Positions 42,478 through 51,207 of a DNA stretch of 64,000 nucleotides are shown in pieces. The notes beneath the pieces were generated by a model, which worked only from the letters and a program-made list of their open reading frames with translations, was not told the origin of the DNA and did no database searches. The DNA lies in the NCBI RefSeq assembly GCF_003725775.1, contig NZ_RJSG01000002.1:1-64000 (forward strand), read 5' to 3'. Numbering within the stretch: the first letter of the stretch is position 1; the number at the start of each line of letters is the position of its first letter. The translations under genes were made by a program, and so were the position numbers. This DNA comes from Nocardioides marmorisolisilvae. Its GTDB lineage: Bacteria; Actinomycetota; Actinomycetes; Propionibacteriales; Nocardioidaceae.

Positions 42478-43154
42478 CAGGATCCTTCCTCGGCCCGGGC
42501 CGGGCGCGGGGTTCCGTAGTCGCGGGCGATCGCGGCCTCGATGACCGCGAGCTGCTGCTGCTCGTCGAGCTCGCGCGGGGTGCCGAGGGCGGCGGCGTGC
42601 CGGAACAGGCGGCAGCACCACTCGAGCAGCAGCGCGTTCTCGACGGCCTTGGTCAGGGTGCTGCCGTGGGTGACGGCGCCGTGGTTGGCCATCAGTGCGC
42701 CGCTGCGGTCCTGCAGCGCCGCAACCACGTGGGCCGCGAGCTCGGCGGTACCGAACGTCGCGTAGGGAGCCACGCGGACCGTGCCGCCGAGCGCGAGCTG
42801 CTGGTAGTGCAGCACCGGCAGGTCCTCGCGCACGCAGGCGATGGCGGTGGCGTTGGGGGCGTGGGTGTGCACGACCGCGCCGGCGCCGTACGTCGTGATG
42901 ACGGCCAGGTGCAGGTCGAGCTCGGAGGTCGGTTCGAGGTCCCCGGTGACGAGGGCTCCGCTCCGGTCCACCACGCTGACCTGGTCGGGGGTGCAGTCGC
43001 CGAGCACGACCCCGGTGGCGGTGATCGCGATCAGTCCGGTCTCCGGGTCGCGGGCGCTGACGTTGCCCGCCGTACCGATCAGCAGTCCTTCGGCGGCGAG
43101 CCGGCGAGCGGCCGCGGCGACCTCGGCGCGGAGGTCGGCCAGGTCGGCGCTCAC
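42477..43154 (-). CDS. Class II (fuculose-phosphate-type) aldolase
   Basis: A 225-residue zinc aldolase: TAGNVSARDP near residue 27 binds the phosphate, the catalytic-acid region is TSELDLHL, and the zinc ligands are VVHTHAPNATAIA (two His) and ALMANHGAV (third His). Family members cleave fuculose-, rhamnulose- or ribulose-phosphates. It sits between the TetR and kinase genes with ATGA/TGATG overlaps on both sides. Confidence 0.88.
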   Translation of the reverse strand: MSADLADLRAEVAAAARRLAAEGLLIGTAGNVSARDPETGLIAITATGVVLGDCTPDQVSVVDRSGALVTGDLEPTSELDLHLAVITTYGAGAVVHTHAPNATAIACVREDLPVLHYQQLALGGTVRVAPYATFGTAELAAHVVAALQDRSGALMANHGAVTHGSTLTKAVENALLLEWCCRLFRHAAALGTPRELDEQQQLAVIEAAIARDYGTPRPARAEEGS

Positions 43155-43819
43155 GCGCTGACGCCCTCGATGCCGGCCGGGGTCGCGTAGTTCAGCAGGT
43201 AGGCCGTGACCATCGCGATGCCCTGATTGATCAGGAACTCATCGCCCTCGGAGTCGGTCTCGTAGGCGAGCTGGAAGACGCGGTCGCCGATCTCCACGGC
43301 AAGCTCGGTGGCGGCCAGCGGCGTCTCGGGCTTGGCGAGACCGGCGGCGATGGCGAACTCGCGCAGCTCGGCCGCCGTACGCCGGTTGTGCTGGCGTCCG
43401 AAGTCGTTGACCGCGCTGTTCGAGCGGCCGCGCACCCAGATCTCCAGGAAGTCGGGCCGGCGCGCGTAGACCGCGGTGTAGGCACGCATGGTCGTCTCGA
43501 CCAGGCTCGCGATGGAGAGGGTGGTCAGGGCGCCGAGGTCGGTGCGGACCTGCTCGTCCATCTCCTCGGTGTCGCGCTCGACCAGGGCGAGCAGGATCGC
43601 GTCACGGTCGGCGAAGTACTGGTAGACCGACGCGACCGGGATCTCCGCGGCCTCGGCGATCGAGCGGGTGGTCAGTGCTTCCACGCCTCCGGAGACCACG
43701 ATGTGGGAGGCCACGTCGAGGATCTTCTCGACCCGTTCGCGCGAGCGCATCTGGGTCGGCACCCGTCGACGTACCGAACCAGGGGTCGGTGTCGTTGAGG
43801 AGGGGGTGACAGGTGCCAT
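43151..43819 (-). CDS. TetR-family repressor
   Basis: A 222-residue TetR protein: the HTH is TTRSIAEAAEIPVASVYQYFADRDAIL near residue 50, with a larger ligand-binding C-terminal domain. It is the first gene of the minus-strand aldolase-kinase operon and is divergent from the amine oxidase by 56 bp, so it probably controls both. The short divergent region contains an ATTC-N6-GAAT near-palindrome, a weak operator candidate. Confidence 0.88.
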   Translation of the reverse strand: MAPVTPSSTTPTPGSVRRRVPTQMRSRERVEKILDVASHIVVSGGVEALTTRSIAEAAEIPVASVYQYFADRDAILLALVERDTEEMDEQVRTDLGALTTLSIASLVETTMRAYTAVYARRPDFLEIWVRGRSNSAVNDFGRQHNRRTAAELREFAIAAGLAKPETPLAATELAVEIGDRVFQLAYETDSEGDEFLINQGIAMVTAYLLNYATPAGIEGVSA

Positions 43820-43875
43820 GTCGGGACTGTAGCATTCAAACCCGAATCTGACACATGTTCACGTTAGGGGTGGCA

Positions 43876-45363
43876 ATGACGTTCGAGCTCGATCGACGGA
43901 CTCTCTTCCGGGGCGGCGCTGCCGCAGGTCTGGCCACCCTCGCGGTCGCCGGGTTCGAGGAGTCGGTCACCGCCGCCACCCTCCAGGGATCGCTGCCCAG
44001 CCACGTCGACGTGGTCGTCGTCGGCGGCGGTCTCTCCGGCCTGGTCGCGGCCCGCAAGGTCGCCGCCAAGGGCCGTTCGGTGCTGGTCGTCGAGGCCCGT
44101 GACCGCGTCGGCGGCCGGCTGCTGAACCACACGCTCAAGGGCGGGGCGGTGATCGAGGCCGGCGGCGCGTTCGTCGGCCCGACCCAGGACCACATCAAGG
44201 CGCTCGCCGCCGAGATGGGCGTGCACACCTTCAAGGAGTACGTGCAGGGCAAGAACGTCTACATCTCCGCGCAGGGCAAGAAGCAGCTCTACACCGGCAC
44301 CGTGCCCCCGGACCCGCTGGTGCTGCTCGACGCCGCGCTGCTGCTCAAGCAGCTCGACAAGTTCGCCTCCGAGATCAACGTCGACGCCCCGTGGACGCAC
44401 CCCAAGGCCGCCGAGTGGGACTCGATGACGCTGGGTGACTACATCCGCAAGAACGCCGTCAACAAGGCCGGCATCCTCAACCTGATCGCGGCGTGGACCC
44501 AGCCCGGCTTCGGCGCCGACCCCGACCAGCTCTCGCTGCTGTTCGTCATCCACTACATCGCGTGCTCGGGCAACGAGGCCACCAAGGGCACCTTCGAGCT
44601 CAACGCCAACACCACCGGCGGAGCGCAGGAGAGCCGGTTCATCGGCGGCTCGCAGCTGGTGCCGCTCAAGGTCGCCCAGCGGCTGGGCACCCGGGTCGCG
44701 CTGGACGCGGCGGTGCACCGGATCGACCAGGGCTCGACCAAGGCGATCGTGAAGACCTCGCGGGGCAACGTCACCTGCAAGCAGGTCATCGTGGCCTGCC
44801 CGCCGCCGCTGGTGCTCGACATCGACTGGTACCCGCAGCTCCCGGCGCAGCGGCACGCGCTGCTGACCCACATGAAGATGGGCCGGCTGATGAAGTGTGA
44901 CGCCGTCTACTCGACGCCGTTCTGGCGCGCCGACGGGCTCTCCGGGTCCGGTGTCGCCGACAGCGGCGCGACCCGGACGGTCTTCGACAACTCCCCGAAC
45001 GACGCCAGCGTCGGCGTGCTGCTCTCCTTCGTCGGCGGCGCGACCTGGCAGAAGTACGGCACCCTGCCGCAGGCCGAGCGCAAGAAGGCCGTGCTCGAGG
45101 GCTTCGCGCAGATGTTCGGCCCGAAGGCGCTCAAGCCGATCGAGTACACCGAGCACAACTGGCCGCACGAGACCTGGACCCGCGGCGCCCCGGTGGCCGT
45201 GATGGCGCCGGGCACGATGACCGCTTTCGGTCCGGCGATCCGCCGCCCGTTCGGCCGCGTGCACTGGGCCGGCACCGAGACCTCGACCTACTGGACCGGC
45301 TACATGGACGGCGCCTGCCGTGCCGGCGAGCGGGCCGCGGCCGAGGTCCTGGCCAAGCTGTGA
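43876..45363 (+). CDS. Tat-exported flavin amine oxidase
   Basis: A 495-residue FAD-dependent amine oxidase. The Tat signal is DRRTLFRGGAAAGLATLAVAG at the N-terminus. The Rossmann motif follows (VVVVGGGLSGLVAARKVAAKG...VEARDRVGGR), and the C-terminal FAD site is RVHWAGTETSTYWTGYMDGACRAGERAA. It would oxidise a primary or poly-amine outside the cell, releasing H2O2 and ammonia. ATG 43876 chosen because it starts directly before the Tat motif. Stop overlaps the beta-propeller gene. Confidence 0.9.
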   Translation: MTFELDRRTLFRGGAAAGLATLAVAGFEESVTAATLQGSLPSHVDVVVVGGGLSGLVAARKVAAKGRSVLVVEARDRVGGRLLNHTLKGGAVIEAGGAFVGPTQDHIKALAAEMGVHTFKEYVQGKNVYISAQGKKQLYTGTVPPDPLVLLDAALLLKQLDKFASEINVDAPWTHPKAAEWDSMTLGDYIRKNAVNKAGILNLIAAWTQPGFGADPDQLSLLFVIHYIACSGNEATKGTFELNANTTGGAQESRFIGGSQLVPLKVAQRLGTRVALDAAVHRIDQGSTKAIVKTSRGNVTCKQVIVACPPPLVLDIDWYPQLPAQRHALLTHMKMGRLMKCDAVYSTPFWRADGLSGSGVADSGATRTVFDNSPNDASVGVLLSFVGGATWQKYGTLPQAERKKAVLEGFAQMFGPKALKPIEYTEHNWPHETWTRGAPVAVMAPGTMTAFGPAIRRPFGRVHWAGTETSTYWTGYMDGACRAGERAAAEVLAKL

Positions 45364-46400
45364 GGCGCCTGCTCCTCGTCGTCCTGACCGCCCTCCTGGT
45401 GCTGACCGTCCCGGGGGTCGGTGGCGCGTCCAGCCGGCTGCGTGGCGACACCCGCGTCTTCGCGGCGATGCCGGCCGGCGCCAAGGCGGCGTACGTCTTC
45501 GTGCACCCCAACGGCCGCGTGTACGCCGCCAGCTACGACGACCCGGCCGGCGGTAGCCGCTCACGCGTCTACGAGTGGAGCGCCGCAGGGAAGCTCCTGC
45601 GTTCCTGGGCCGTGCCCGGCCAGGACCTCGCTGCCGAGCACGGCGTCCAGGTCGCCAACGCGGACGCCCGCGGACGCCTGGTGCTGCTGGAGACCTCGAC
45701 TGCCTCCGTGCTGACGCTCGACCCGACCACGGGCCGCTTCACGAAGCAGGCGACCCTGGCCGACCTGGCGACGGTCAAGGGCAAGCCGGTGCCGAACTAC
45801 GCCACCTGGGGTCCGGGCGGCGCGCTCTACGTGACCGACTACGGCCAGGCCGTGATCTGGCGGGTCCCCGCCGGCGGCGGTGCGGCCAAGGTCTGGTTCG
45901 CCTCGAAGGAGCTCGAGGGCGTCGGCTTCGGCACCACCGGCATCGTGTACCGGCCGGGCAGCCACGACTTCCTGATCGGTCAGCAGACCGGTGGCCCGGG
46001 CAATCCCGCAGCGGGCAAGCTCTACCGGATCCCGGTCGTCGCCGGGAAGCCGGGCACGCTCGGCGTCTTCTGGCGCTCGCGGACCGCGGACCTGCCGGAC
46101 GGCTTCGGCACCGCCCGGTCCGGGCACGTGTACGTCGCCAACGTCGGCCTGAGCAACCAGCTCGTCGAGCTGTCGTCGACCGGCACGGAGATCCGTCGGT
46201 TCGGCGCCGCGCTGTCCGGGGCGAACGGGTCCCCGGTGCCGTTCGACGGCCCGTCCAACGCGACGTTCCTCGGCACCCGCGTCCTGGTCGCGAACCAGTC
46301 GCCGATCGCCGGCAACAAGGACCACCTGGCGATCCTGGACGTCGAGCTCGGCGAGCCCGGAGCGGCGATCTACCGGCCGAAGGCGTCCACGCTGTCCTGA
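45360..46400 (+). CDS. Secreted SMP-30/gluconolactonase-like beta-propeller protein
   Basis: A 346-residue secreted protein: a signal peptide (LLLVVLTALLVLTVPGVGGA), then repeats of the kind found in SMP-30-type propellers (VQVANADARGRLVLLE, YATWGPGGALYVTDYGQAVIWRVP, PDGFGTARSGHVYVANVG), with Asn/Asp positions consistent with calcium and lactone binding. GTG 45360 overlaps the oxidase TGA. It is co-expressed with the amine oxidase, so it may work on the product; that link is inferred. Confidence 0.75.
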   Translation: MRRLLLVVLTALLVLTVPGVGGASSRLRGDTRVFAAMPAGAKAAYVFVHPNGRVYAASYDDPAGGSRSRVYEWSAAGKLLRSWAVPGQDLAAEHGVQVANADARGRLVLLETSTASVLTLDPTTGRFTKQATLADLATVKGKPVPNYATWGPGGALYVTDYGQAVIWRVPAGGGAAKVWFASKELEGVGFGTTGIVYRPGSHDFLIGQQTGGPGNPAAGKLYRIPVVAGKPGTLGVFWRSRTADLPDGFGTARSGHVYVANVGLSNQLVELSSTGTEIRRFGAALSGANGSPVPFDGPSNATFLGTRVLVANQSPIAGNKDHLAILDVELGEPGAAIYRPKASTLS

Positions 46401-46413
46401 GTAGGCTTCGATC

Positions 46414-47583
46414 GTGGCTGACACGCGTGATCTGGACATCGTCGTCTTCGGAGCGACCGGCTTCACCGGCGAGCTGACCGCCGCCTACCTGGCCGAGCAC
46501 GCGCCGGCCGGGTGCCGTTGGGCGCTGGCCGGCCGCAACACCGCGAAGCTCGAGGCCGTGCGCAAGCGGCTGGCTGCGATCAACCCGGCCTGTGCCGACC
46601 TCGAGCTGCTGCACGCCGACTCCGGCGACCCCGCTTCGCTCGTCGCCGTCGCGGCGCGCACCAAGGTCGTCATCACCACCGTCGGTCCGTACCTCCAGCA
46701 CGGAGACCCGCTGGTCGCCGCGTGCGCTGCCGCCGGCACCGACTACGTCGACCTGACCGGCGAGCCCGAGTTCGTCGACCTGGCCTACCTGGCCCACCAC
46801 GAGACCGCCGTCGCCTCGGGGGCACGGATCGTGCACGCCTGCGGGTTCGACTCGATCCCGCACGACCTCGGTGCCTACTTCACGATGAAGCAGCTACCCG
46901 CCGGTGAGAAGGCCAGCATCCGCGGCGTGGTCCGCAGCGGTGCGCAGTTCTCCGGCGGAACCTTCCACTCCGCCCTCGGTGCCATGTCGCGCCAGGGTGC
47001 AGCCAAGAAGGCGCTGCGGGCGCGACGCAAGAAGGAGGGTCGCCCGGCGGACCGCAAGGTGCACTGGGAGCAGGGCATGCCCGGACGCGACAGCGACCTC
47101 GGCTACTACCTGCTGCCGATGCCGACCATCGACCCGCTGATCGTCACCCGGTCGGCCAACGTGCTCGACCTCTACGGCCCCGACTTCACCTACAGCCACT
47201 TCGCCGGGCTCAAGACGCTGCGCTACACCGTCGGGGCGGCGGTCGGCGTCGGGACGCTGGTGGCCGCCGCGAACGTCGGCCCGGTCCGCGAGGCGCTGAA
47301 GAAGCGCATCAAGCAGGGCGAAGGCCCCTCCGAGGCCAGGCGCGCGAAGTCGTGGTTCACCGTCGACTTCGTCGGCGAGGCCGGCGGGACCAAGGTGCAC
47401 ACCCGGGTCTCCGGCGGCGACCCCGGCTACACCGAGACCGCGAAGATGCTCGCCGAGTCCGCGCTGTGCCTGGCGTACGACGACAACCCGCCGACGGCCG
47501 GGCAGGTGACCACCGCCGCCGCGATGGGGGAGAACCTGCTCGCCCGCCTGCAGCTGGCCGGCATCACGTTCGAGGTCGTCTGA
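46414..47583 (+). CDS. Saccharopine dehydrogenase-like / trans-acting enoyl reductase family protein
   Basis: A 389-residue protein with an N-terminal NADP Rossmann region (DIVVFGATGFTGELTAAYLAEHAP) and the family core (TTVGPYLQHGDPLVAACAAAGTDYVDLTGEPEFVD, ACGFDSIPHDLG). It resembles mycobacterial enoyl reductases of the Rv2449c/Rv2953 group, which act on polyketide-type lipids. A hydrophobic segment (TVGAAVGVGTLVAAANV) lies in the C-terminal half. GTG start, 13 bp after the preceding stop. Confidence 0.85.
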   Translation: MADTRDLDIVVFGATGFTGELTAAYLAEHAPAGCRWALAGRNTAKLEAVRKRLAAINPACADLELLHADSGDPASLVAVAARTKVVITTVGPYLQHGDPLVAACAAAGTDYVDLTGEPEFVDLAYLAHHETAVASGARIVHACGFDSIPHDLGAYFTMKQLPAGEKASIRGVVRSGAQFSGGTFHSALGAMSRQGAAKKALRARRKKEGRPADRKVHWEQGMPGRDSDLGYYLLPMPTIDPLIVTRSANVLDLYGPDFTYSHFAGLKTLRYTVGAAVGVGTLVAAANVGPVREALKKRIKQGEGPSEARRAKSWFTVDFVGEAGGTKVHTRVSGGDPGYTETAKMLAESALCLAYDDNPPTAGQVTTAAAMGENLLARLQLAGITFEVV

Positions 47584-47595
47584 GCGGGTCGGTCG

Positions 47596-47676
47596 GTTTC
47601 ACGTCCTGCCTAGGGAAACTTCGCGATCGACCCGAAACATCGGGTCGTTCTGCAAGTTTCACGTCTTGCCTAGGGA
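47596..47676. repeat. Two 21-bp direct repeats (GTTTCACGTCYTGCCTAGGGA)
   Basis: Copies at 47596-47616 and 47656-47676 (one C/T difference, 60 bp period) flank the palindrome GACCCGA/TCGGGTC. They fill the 102-bp gap between two convergent genes. Confidence 0.75.
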
Positions 47677-47685
47677 TTCCGACCC

Positions 47686-48969
47686 CTAGCTGAACAGCGC
47701 CTGCCCGACGTACTCGCCCTTCTTCACCCCGGGCGGAACCGCCCACAGCCCGGACCCGGTGTGCTGGAGGTACTCCATCAACCCGTCCTTGCTGGAGAGC
47801 TGGTTCTGCATCGGGATGTAGTGCTTGTCGGGGTCGCGCACGTAGGCGATGAAGAACAGGCCCGCGTCGAGGCGGCCCAGCGCGTCGGTGCCGTCGGTGA
47901 AGTTGTAGCCGCGACGCAGCAGCCGGGTGCCGTTGTTCTGCGTCGGGTGCGCCAGCCGCACGTGCGCGTCCATCGGGATCAGCGGGCCGGTGGTGCCCTT
48001 GATCTTCAGGTCGAGCTCGGTGAACTCGGTGCCGCCGGACAGCGGTGCGCCGTGGGCGCGGTCGCGGCCGATCAGGTTCTCCTGCTCGTTCAGCGAGGTG
48101 CGGTCCCACGGCTCGATGTGGATCTTGATCCGCCGGGCGACCAGGTACGACCCGCCGGCGAGCCAGTCCGCGCCGGCGTCGTCGGCCGGGTCGACCCAGA
48201 CGAACTTCTCGATCTCGGCGCTGTCCTCGGCCTTGAGGTTGGCGGTGCCGTCCTTGAAGCCCATCAGGTTGCGCGGGGTGGCCTGCGTCGTCGACGTCGA
48301 GGAGGTCCGCCCGAAGCCGAGCTGGTTCCAGCGCACCGCGACGGTGCCGAAGCCGATCCGGGCGAGGTTGCGGATGGCGTGCACGGCAACCTGCGGGTCG
48401 TTCGCGCAGGCCTGGACGCAGAGGTCGCCGTCGGTGCGGTTCGGGTCGAGGTTGTCGGCCGGGAAGTGCGGGAGGCGCTTGAGGGCCTTCGGGCGGCGCT
48501 TGTTGAGGCCGAAGCGGTCCTTGCCGTCCTTCTCGAACAGGGTCGGCCCGAACCCGAACGTCAGCGTCAGGCCGGACGCCGGCAGTCCGAGCGCCTCGCC
48601 GGTGTCCAAGGGCGGAGAGTCGTAGTTGGCGACCTGGCCGGCGCCGACGGTCTTGCCGGCGGTCATCGCCGCGGCGGCCTCGGTCCAGGCCTTCAGCAGC
48701 GCGATCAGGTCGTCGCTCGAGTCCGTGGTCACGTCGAAGGATGCGAAGTGCAGGCGGTCCTGGCTCGGCGTGACGATGCCGGCCTGGTGCTCGCCGTGGA
48801 AGTCGTAGGCGAGCGAGGTCGTCGGCTGCGGCTCCTCGTAGTCGCCGTGCCCGACCTGCCAACCGGCGATCGCGGCACCGCCTGCGAGCGCGCCTGCGCC
48901 GGCAACTCCGAGGAGTCGCCGGCGCGAGACGTTGCCCGTGGTGGGCTCGGTGGAGTCCTGCTCGGTCAC
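47686..48969 (-). CDS. efeB: EfeB, Tat-exported DyP-type heme peroxidase
   Basis: A 427-residue DyP peroxidase: the Tat signal SRRRLLGVAGAGALAGGAA near residue 16, the GFKDGTANL motif (GxxDG, distal Asp) in the middle, and the heme-binding His/Arg region later (VRLAHPTQNNGTRLLRRGYNFTDGTD). In the EfeUOB system it oxidises ferrous iron or extracts it from heme outside the membrane. GTG 48969 overlaps the efeO TGA, so it is coupled to efeO. Confidence 0.92.
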   Translation of the reverse strand: MTEQDSTEPTTGNVSRRRLLGVAGAGALAGGAAIAGWQVGHGDYEEPQPTTSLAYDFHGEHQAGIVTPSQDRLHFASFDVTTDSSDDLIALLKAWTEAAAAMTAGKTVGAGQVANYDSPPLDTGEALGLPASGLTLTFGFGPTLFEKDGKDRFGLNKRRPKALKRLPHFPADNLDPNRTDGDLCVQACANDPQVAVHAIRNLARIGFGTVAVRWNQLGFGRTSSTSTTQATPRNLMGFKDGTANLKAEDSAEIEKFVWVDPADDAGADWLAGGSYLVARRIKIHIEPWDRTSLNEQENLIGRDRAHGAPLSGGTEFTELDLKIKGTTGPLIPMDAHVRLAHPTQNNGTRLLRRGYNFTDGTDALGRLDAGLFFIAYVRDPDKHYIPMQNQLSSKDGLMEYLQHTGSGLWAVPPGVKKGEYVGQALFS

Positions 48970-50123
48970 AGGGTGAGCGCTCCTGCCATCTTCGAGAGCG
49001 GCTCGGACAGGGCGTTGACCGCGTCCGAGAGCTGCTTGCGCTGCTCCTCGTTCACCGTGTTGTAGAAGACGAAGCCGTCGCCCTTCCGGTACTGGTCGAG
49101 CAGCTTCTGCAGTGCGGCGAACCGGGTCGCGAGCGTCTCCGAGAGCGCCTTGTCCTTCACGTCCAGCAGCGGCTTGAGGGTCTCGTAGCCGACCTTGGCG
49201 CCGTCGACGTTGGCCTGGAAGTCCCACAGGTCGGTGTGCGACCAGATGTCCTCCTCGCCGGTGATCTTGCCGGTGGCAACCTCGTCGAGCAGGCCCTTGG
49301 CGCCGTTGGCGATCTGGTCGACCGTGTACTTCAGCGTCTGCACCCGGGTGTTGAGGGTGTTGACGTTCTTCATCAGGTCATCGGCGTACGTCGCGCGCTC
49401 GGCGGTCGTGAACGCGGTGTACCCGCTCGCCGGCGGCCACAGGTCCTTCTCGATGGCGTGCCAGCCGGTCCACTTCTGGCCGGGCTCGAGGTCGGCCTCG
49501 CGCAGGTCGGTCTTCGGGTCGAGGTCACCGAAGGACTCGGCCACGGTCTCGGTCCGCTCCCAGAACGTGCGCGCCTGCGGGAAGAGGGTCCGCGCCTTGG
49601 CGTCGTCGCCCGCCTTGTAGGCGTCGATGAACGCCTGGGTGGCGGTGACCAGCTGCCCGGTCTGGTCCTTGATGTAGCCGGCGTACTGGGTCAGTGCCTG
49701 GTCGATCGTCGCCTGGTCGACGCCCTTGATCGAGGTGTCCTTGCCGGAGTCGGTCACGGTGAACGCGGCGCGGAGGCCCTTGCCGACCATGCCCGGCTTG
49801 CAGGCGGTGAAGTACTTGCCCGGCTGCACGGTGAGCACCAGGTCGCGGGTCAGGCCGGGGCCGATGTTCTCGACCTCGCCGACGATCCGCAGGCCGTCCT
49901 CGCCCAGCAGGTAGAACTCGGTCACCTTGGAGCCGCTGTTCTTGACCTTGAACGAGACCGTGCCGGACGGAGCCTTGGCCGCGGAGACGTCGCACTTCGC
50001 GTCGGTCGACGTGACCGTGATGGTGCCGCCGGCCGTGTCGGACTTGTTGGACTCGAACAGGCCGCAGGAGGTCAGCGGCAGGACGAGGACCGCGCAGGCA
50101 GCAGTCAGGGGCAGGAGCTTCAC
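48966..50123 (-). CDS. efeO: EfeO, iron-binding lipoprotein-type component
   Basis: A 385-residue protein with a lipobox signal (LVLPLTSCG) near residue 20, an N-terminal cupredoxin-like domain (VTSTDAKCDVSAAKAPSGTVSFKVKN...EFYLLGEDGLRIVGEVENIGPG) and a C-terminal M75 domain with the metal-binding HxxE in WTGWHAIEKDLWP. It delivers iron to EfeU. GTG 50123 chosen for the signal peptide. In Gram-positive bacteria this component is lipid-anchored. Confidence 0.92.
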   Translation of the reverse strand: MKLLPLTAACAVLVLPLTSCGLFESNKSDTAGGTITVTSTDAKCDVSAAKAPSGTVSFKVKNSGSKVTEFYLLGEDGLRIVGEVENIGPGLTRDLVLTVQPGKYFTACKPGMVGKGLRAAFTVTDSGKDTSIKGVDQATIDQALTQYAGYIKDQTGQLVTATQAFIDAYKAGDDAKARTLFPQARTFWERTETVAESFGDLDPKTDLREADLEPGQKWTGWHAIEKDLWPPASGYTAFTTAERATYADDLMKNVNTLNTRVQTLKYTVDQIANGAKGLLDEVATGKITGEEDIWSHTDLWDFQANVDGAKVGYETLKPLLDVKDKALSETLATRFAALQKLLDQYRKGDGFVFYNTVNEEQRKQLSDAVNALSEPLSKMAGALTL

Positions 50124-50152
50124 AGGGGGTGCCTCTCGGAAGGGAAGGTTGA

Positions 50153-51016
50153 TCAGTGCGCCACGGGGGTGGGCGTGGCGGCCGGCGACGCTGCCGGCGG
50201 GGTGGCCCTGGTGCGCGCACGCGCCAGGAAGATCGTCATGGTCGGGATCAGGTACACGAGCCACGCGCCGACCTGGAGCCAGGTCGGGTCGGGCTGGAAG
50301 TTGAAGGTGCCCTTGAGCAGGGTGCCGAACCACGAGTTCGGGTCGATCGTCGAGCTGATGTCGAAGGCCAGGTTGCTGATGCCCGGCAGGATGCTGGCCT
50401 CCTGCAGGTCGTGGAACCCGTAGGCGAGCACGCCGGCGGCGATCACGATGAGGATGGCTCCGGTCCAGGTGAAGAACTTGGACAGGTTGATCTTCAGGAC
50501 GCCCTTGTAGAAGGCGTAGCCCATGACGACCGCGGTGATGATGCCGAGCAGTGCTCCGATGAGCGGGTCGGTGGTCGACCCGGTGCCGCTGGTGGCGTCC
50601 GTGGCGGCCCAGAGGAACAGGGCGGTCTCCAGGCCCTCGCGGCCGACGGCGAGCGCGGCCATCACGACCAGGCTGATCCAGCTCGCGTCGGCGGCGGCGT
50701 CGATCTTGCCGCGCAGCTCGCCGGAGAGACCGCGGGCGTGCGCAGCCATCCAGAAGACCATCCAGGTCACGAAGCCGACCGCGATGATCGACAGCGATCC
50801 GCCGAGAGCCTCCTGGGCCTTGAACGTGAGGCGGTTCGGGCCCCAGGTGAGCAGCGCGCCGAAGGCGAGCGAGACGCCGATCGCGACGCTGATGCCGGCC
50901 CAGATCCGGGGGAGCAGGTTCGTGCGGTCGCTCTTGACCAGGTAGGCGATCAGGATCACCACGACGAGGGACGCTTCGAGTCCCTCGCGGAGGCCGATCA
51001 GGTAGTTGGCGAGCAC
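50153..51016 (-). CDS. efeU: EfeU, FTR1-family iron permease
   Basis: A 287-residue membrane protein with seven hydrophobic helices and two iron-binding REGLE motifs (GLREGLEASLV near residue 8 and AVGREGLETALFL near residue 125). It carries ferric or ferrous iron across the membrane. GTG 51016 is the first codon of the operon efeU-efeO-efeB. An IdeR-type box lies 18 bp upstream. Confidence 0.93.
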   Translation of the reverse strand: MLANYLIGLREGLEASLVVVILIAYLVKSDRTNLLPRIWAGISVAIGVSLAFGALLTWGPNRLTFKAQEALGGSLSIIAVGFVTWMVFWMAAHARGLSGELRGKIDAAADASWISLVVMAALAVGREGLETALFLWAATDATSGTGSTTDPLIGALLGIITAVVMGYAFYKGVLKINLSKFFTWTGAILIVIAAGVLAYGFHDLQEASILPGISNLAFDISSTIDPNSWFGTLLKGTFNFQPDPTWLQVGAWLVYLIPTMTIFLARARTRATPPAASPAATPTPVAH

Positions 51017-51033
51017 GGGTGAATCTCCGGATC

Positions 51034-51053
51034 TAAAGGTAAGCCTTGCCTAA
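51034..51053 (-). promoter_or_regulatory. IdeR/DtxR box upstream of efeU
   Basis: On the minus strand TTAGGCAAGGCTTACCTTTA matches the TTAGGTTAGGCTAACCTAA consensus at 14 of 19 positions. It lies at -17 to -36 from the efeU start. Confidence 0.75.
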
Positions 51054-51150
51054 GTAGTAAACACCTGGCGTCGGGCTGGTGCCAATCCGGTCGCGCCGTG
51101 GTCCGCGTCACAGGCGCTTGGGGTTGCGCTCCTGCTGACTCCTGTCGTAG

Positions 51151-51172
51151 TTTCAGAGCACTTGCTCTAAAA
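51151..51172. promoter_or_regulatory. 22-bp palindromic operator candidate
   Basis: TTTCAGAGCA-CT-TGCTCTAAAA has one mismatch between its 10-bp arms. It lies 36 bp upstream of the RTX gene. The nearest regulator is the TetR gene at 52834. The 191-bp gap from efeU contains this, the IdeR box, and no gene. Confidence 0.5.
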
Positions 51173-51207
51173 CTTGCAACGACGCGATCTCGAAAAGGAA
51201 CCCCCTC

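Noticed and set aside
47596-47676. CRISPR array
   Set aside because: Only two repeat copies, no cas genes and no leader; the inner segment is itself a palindrome.
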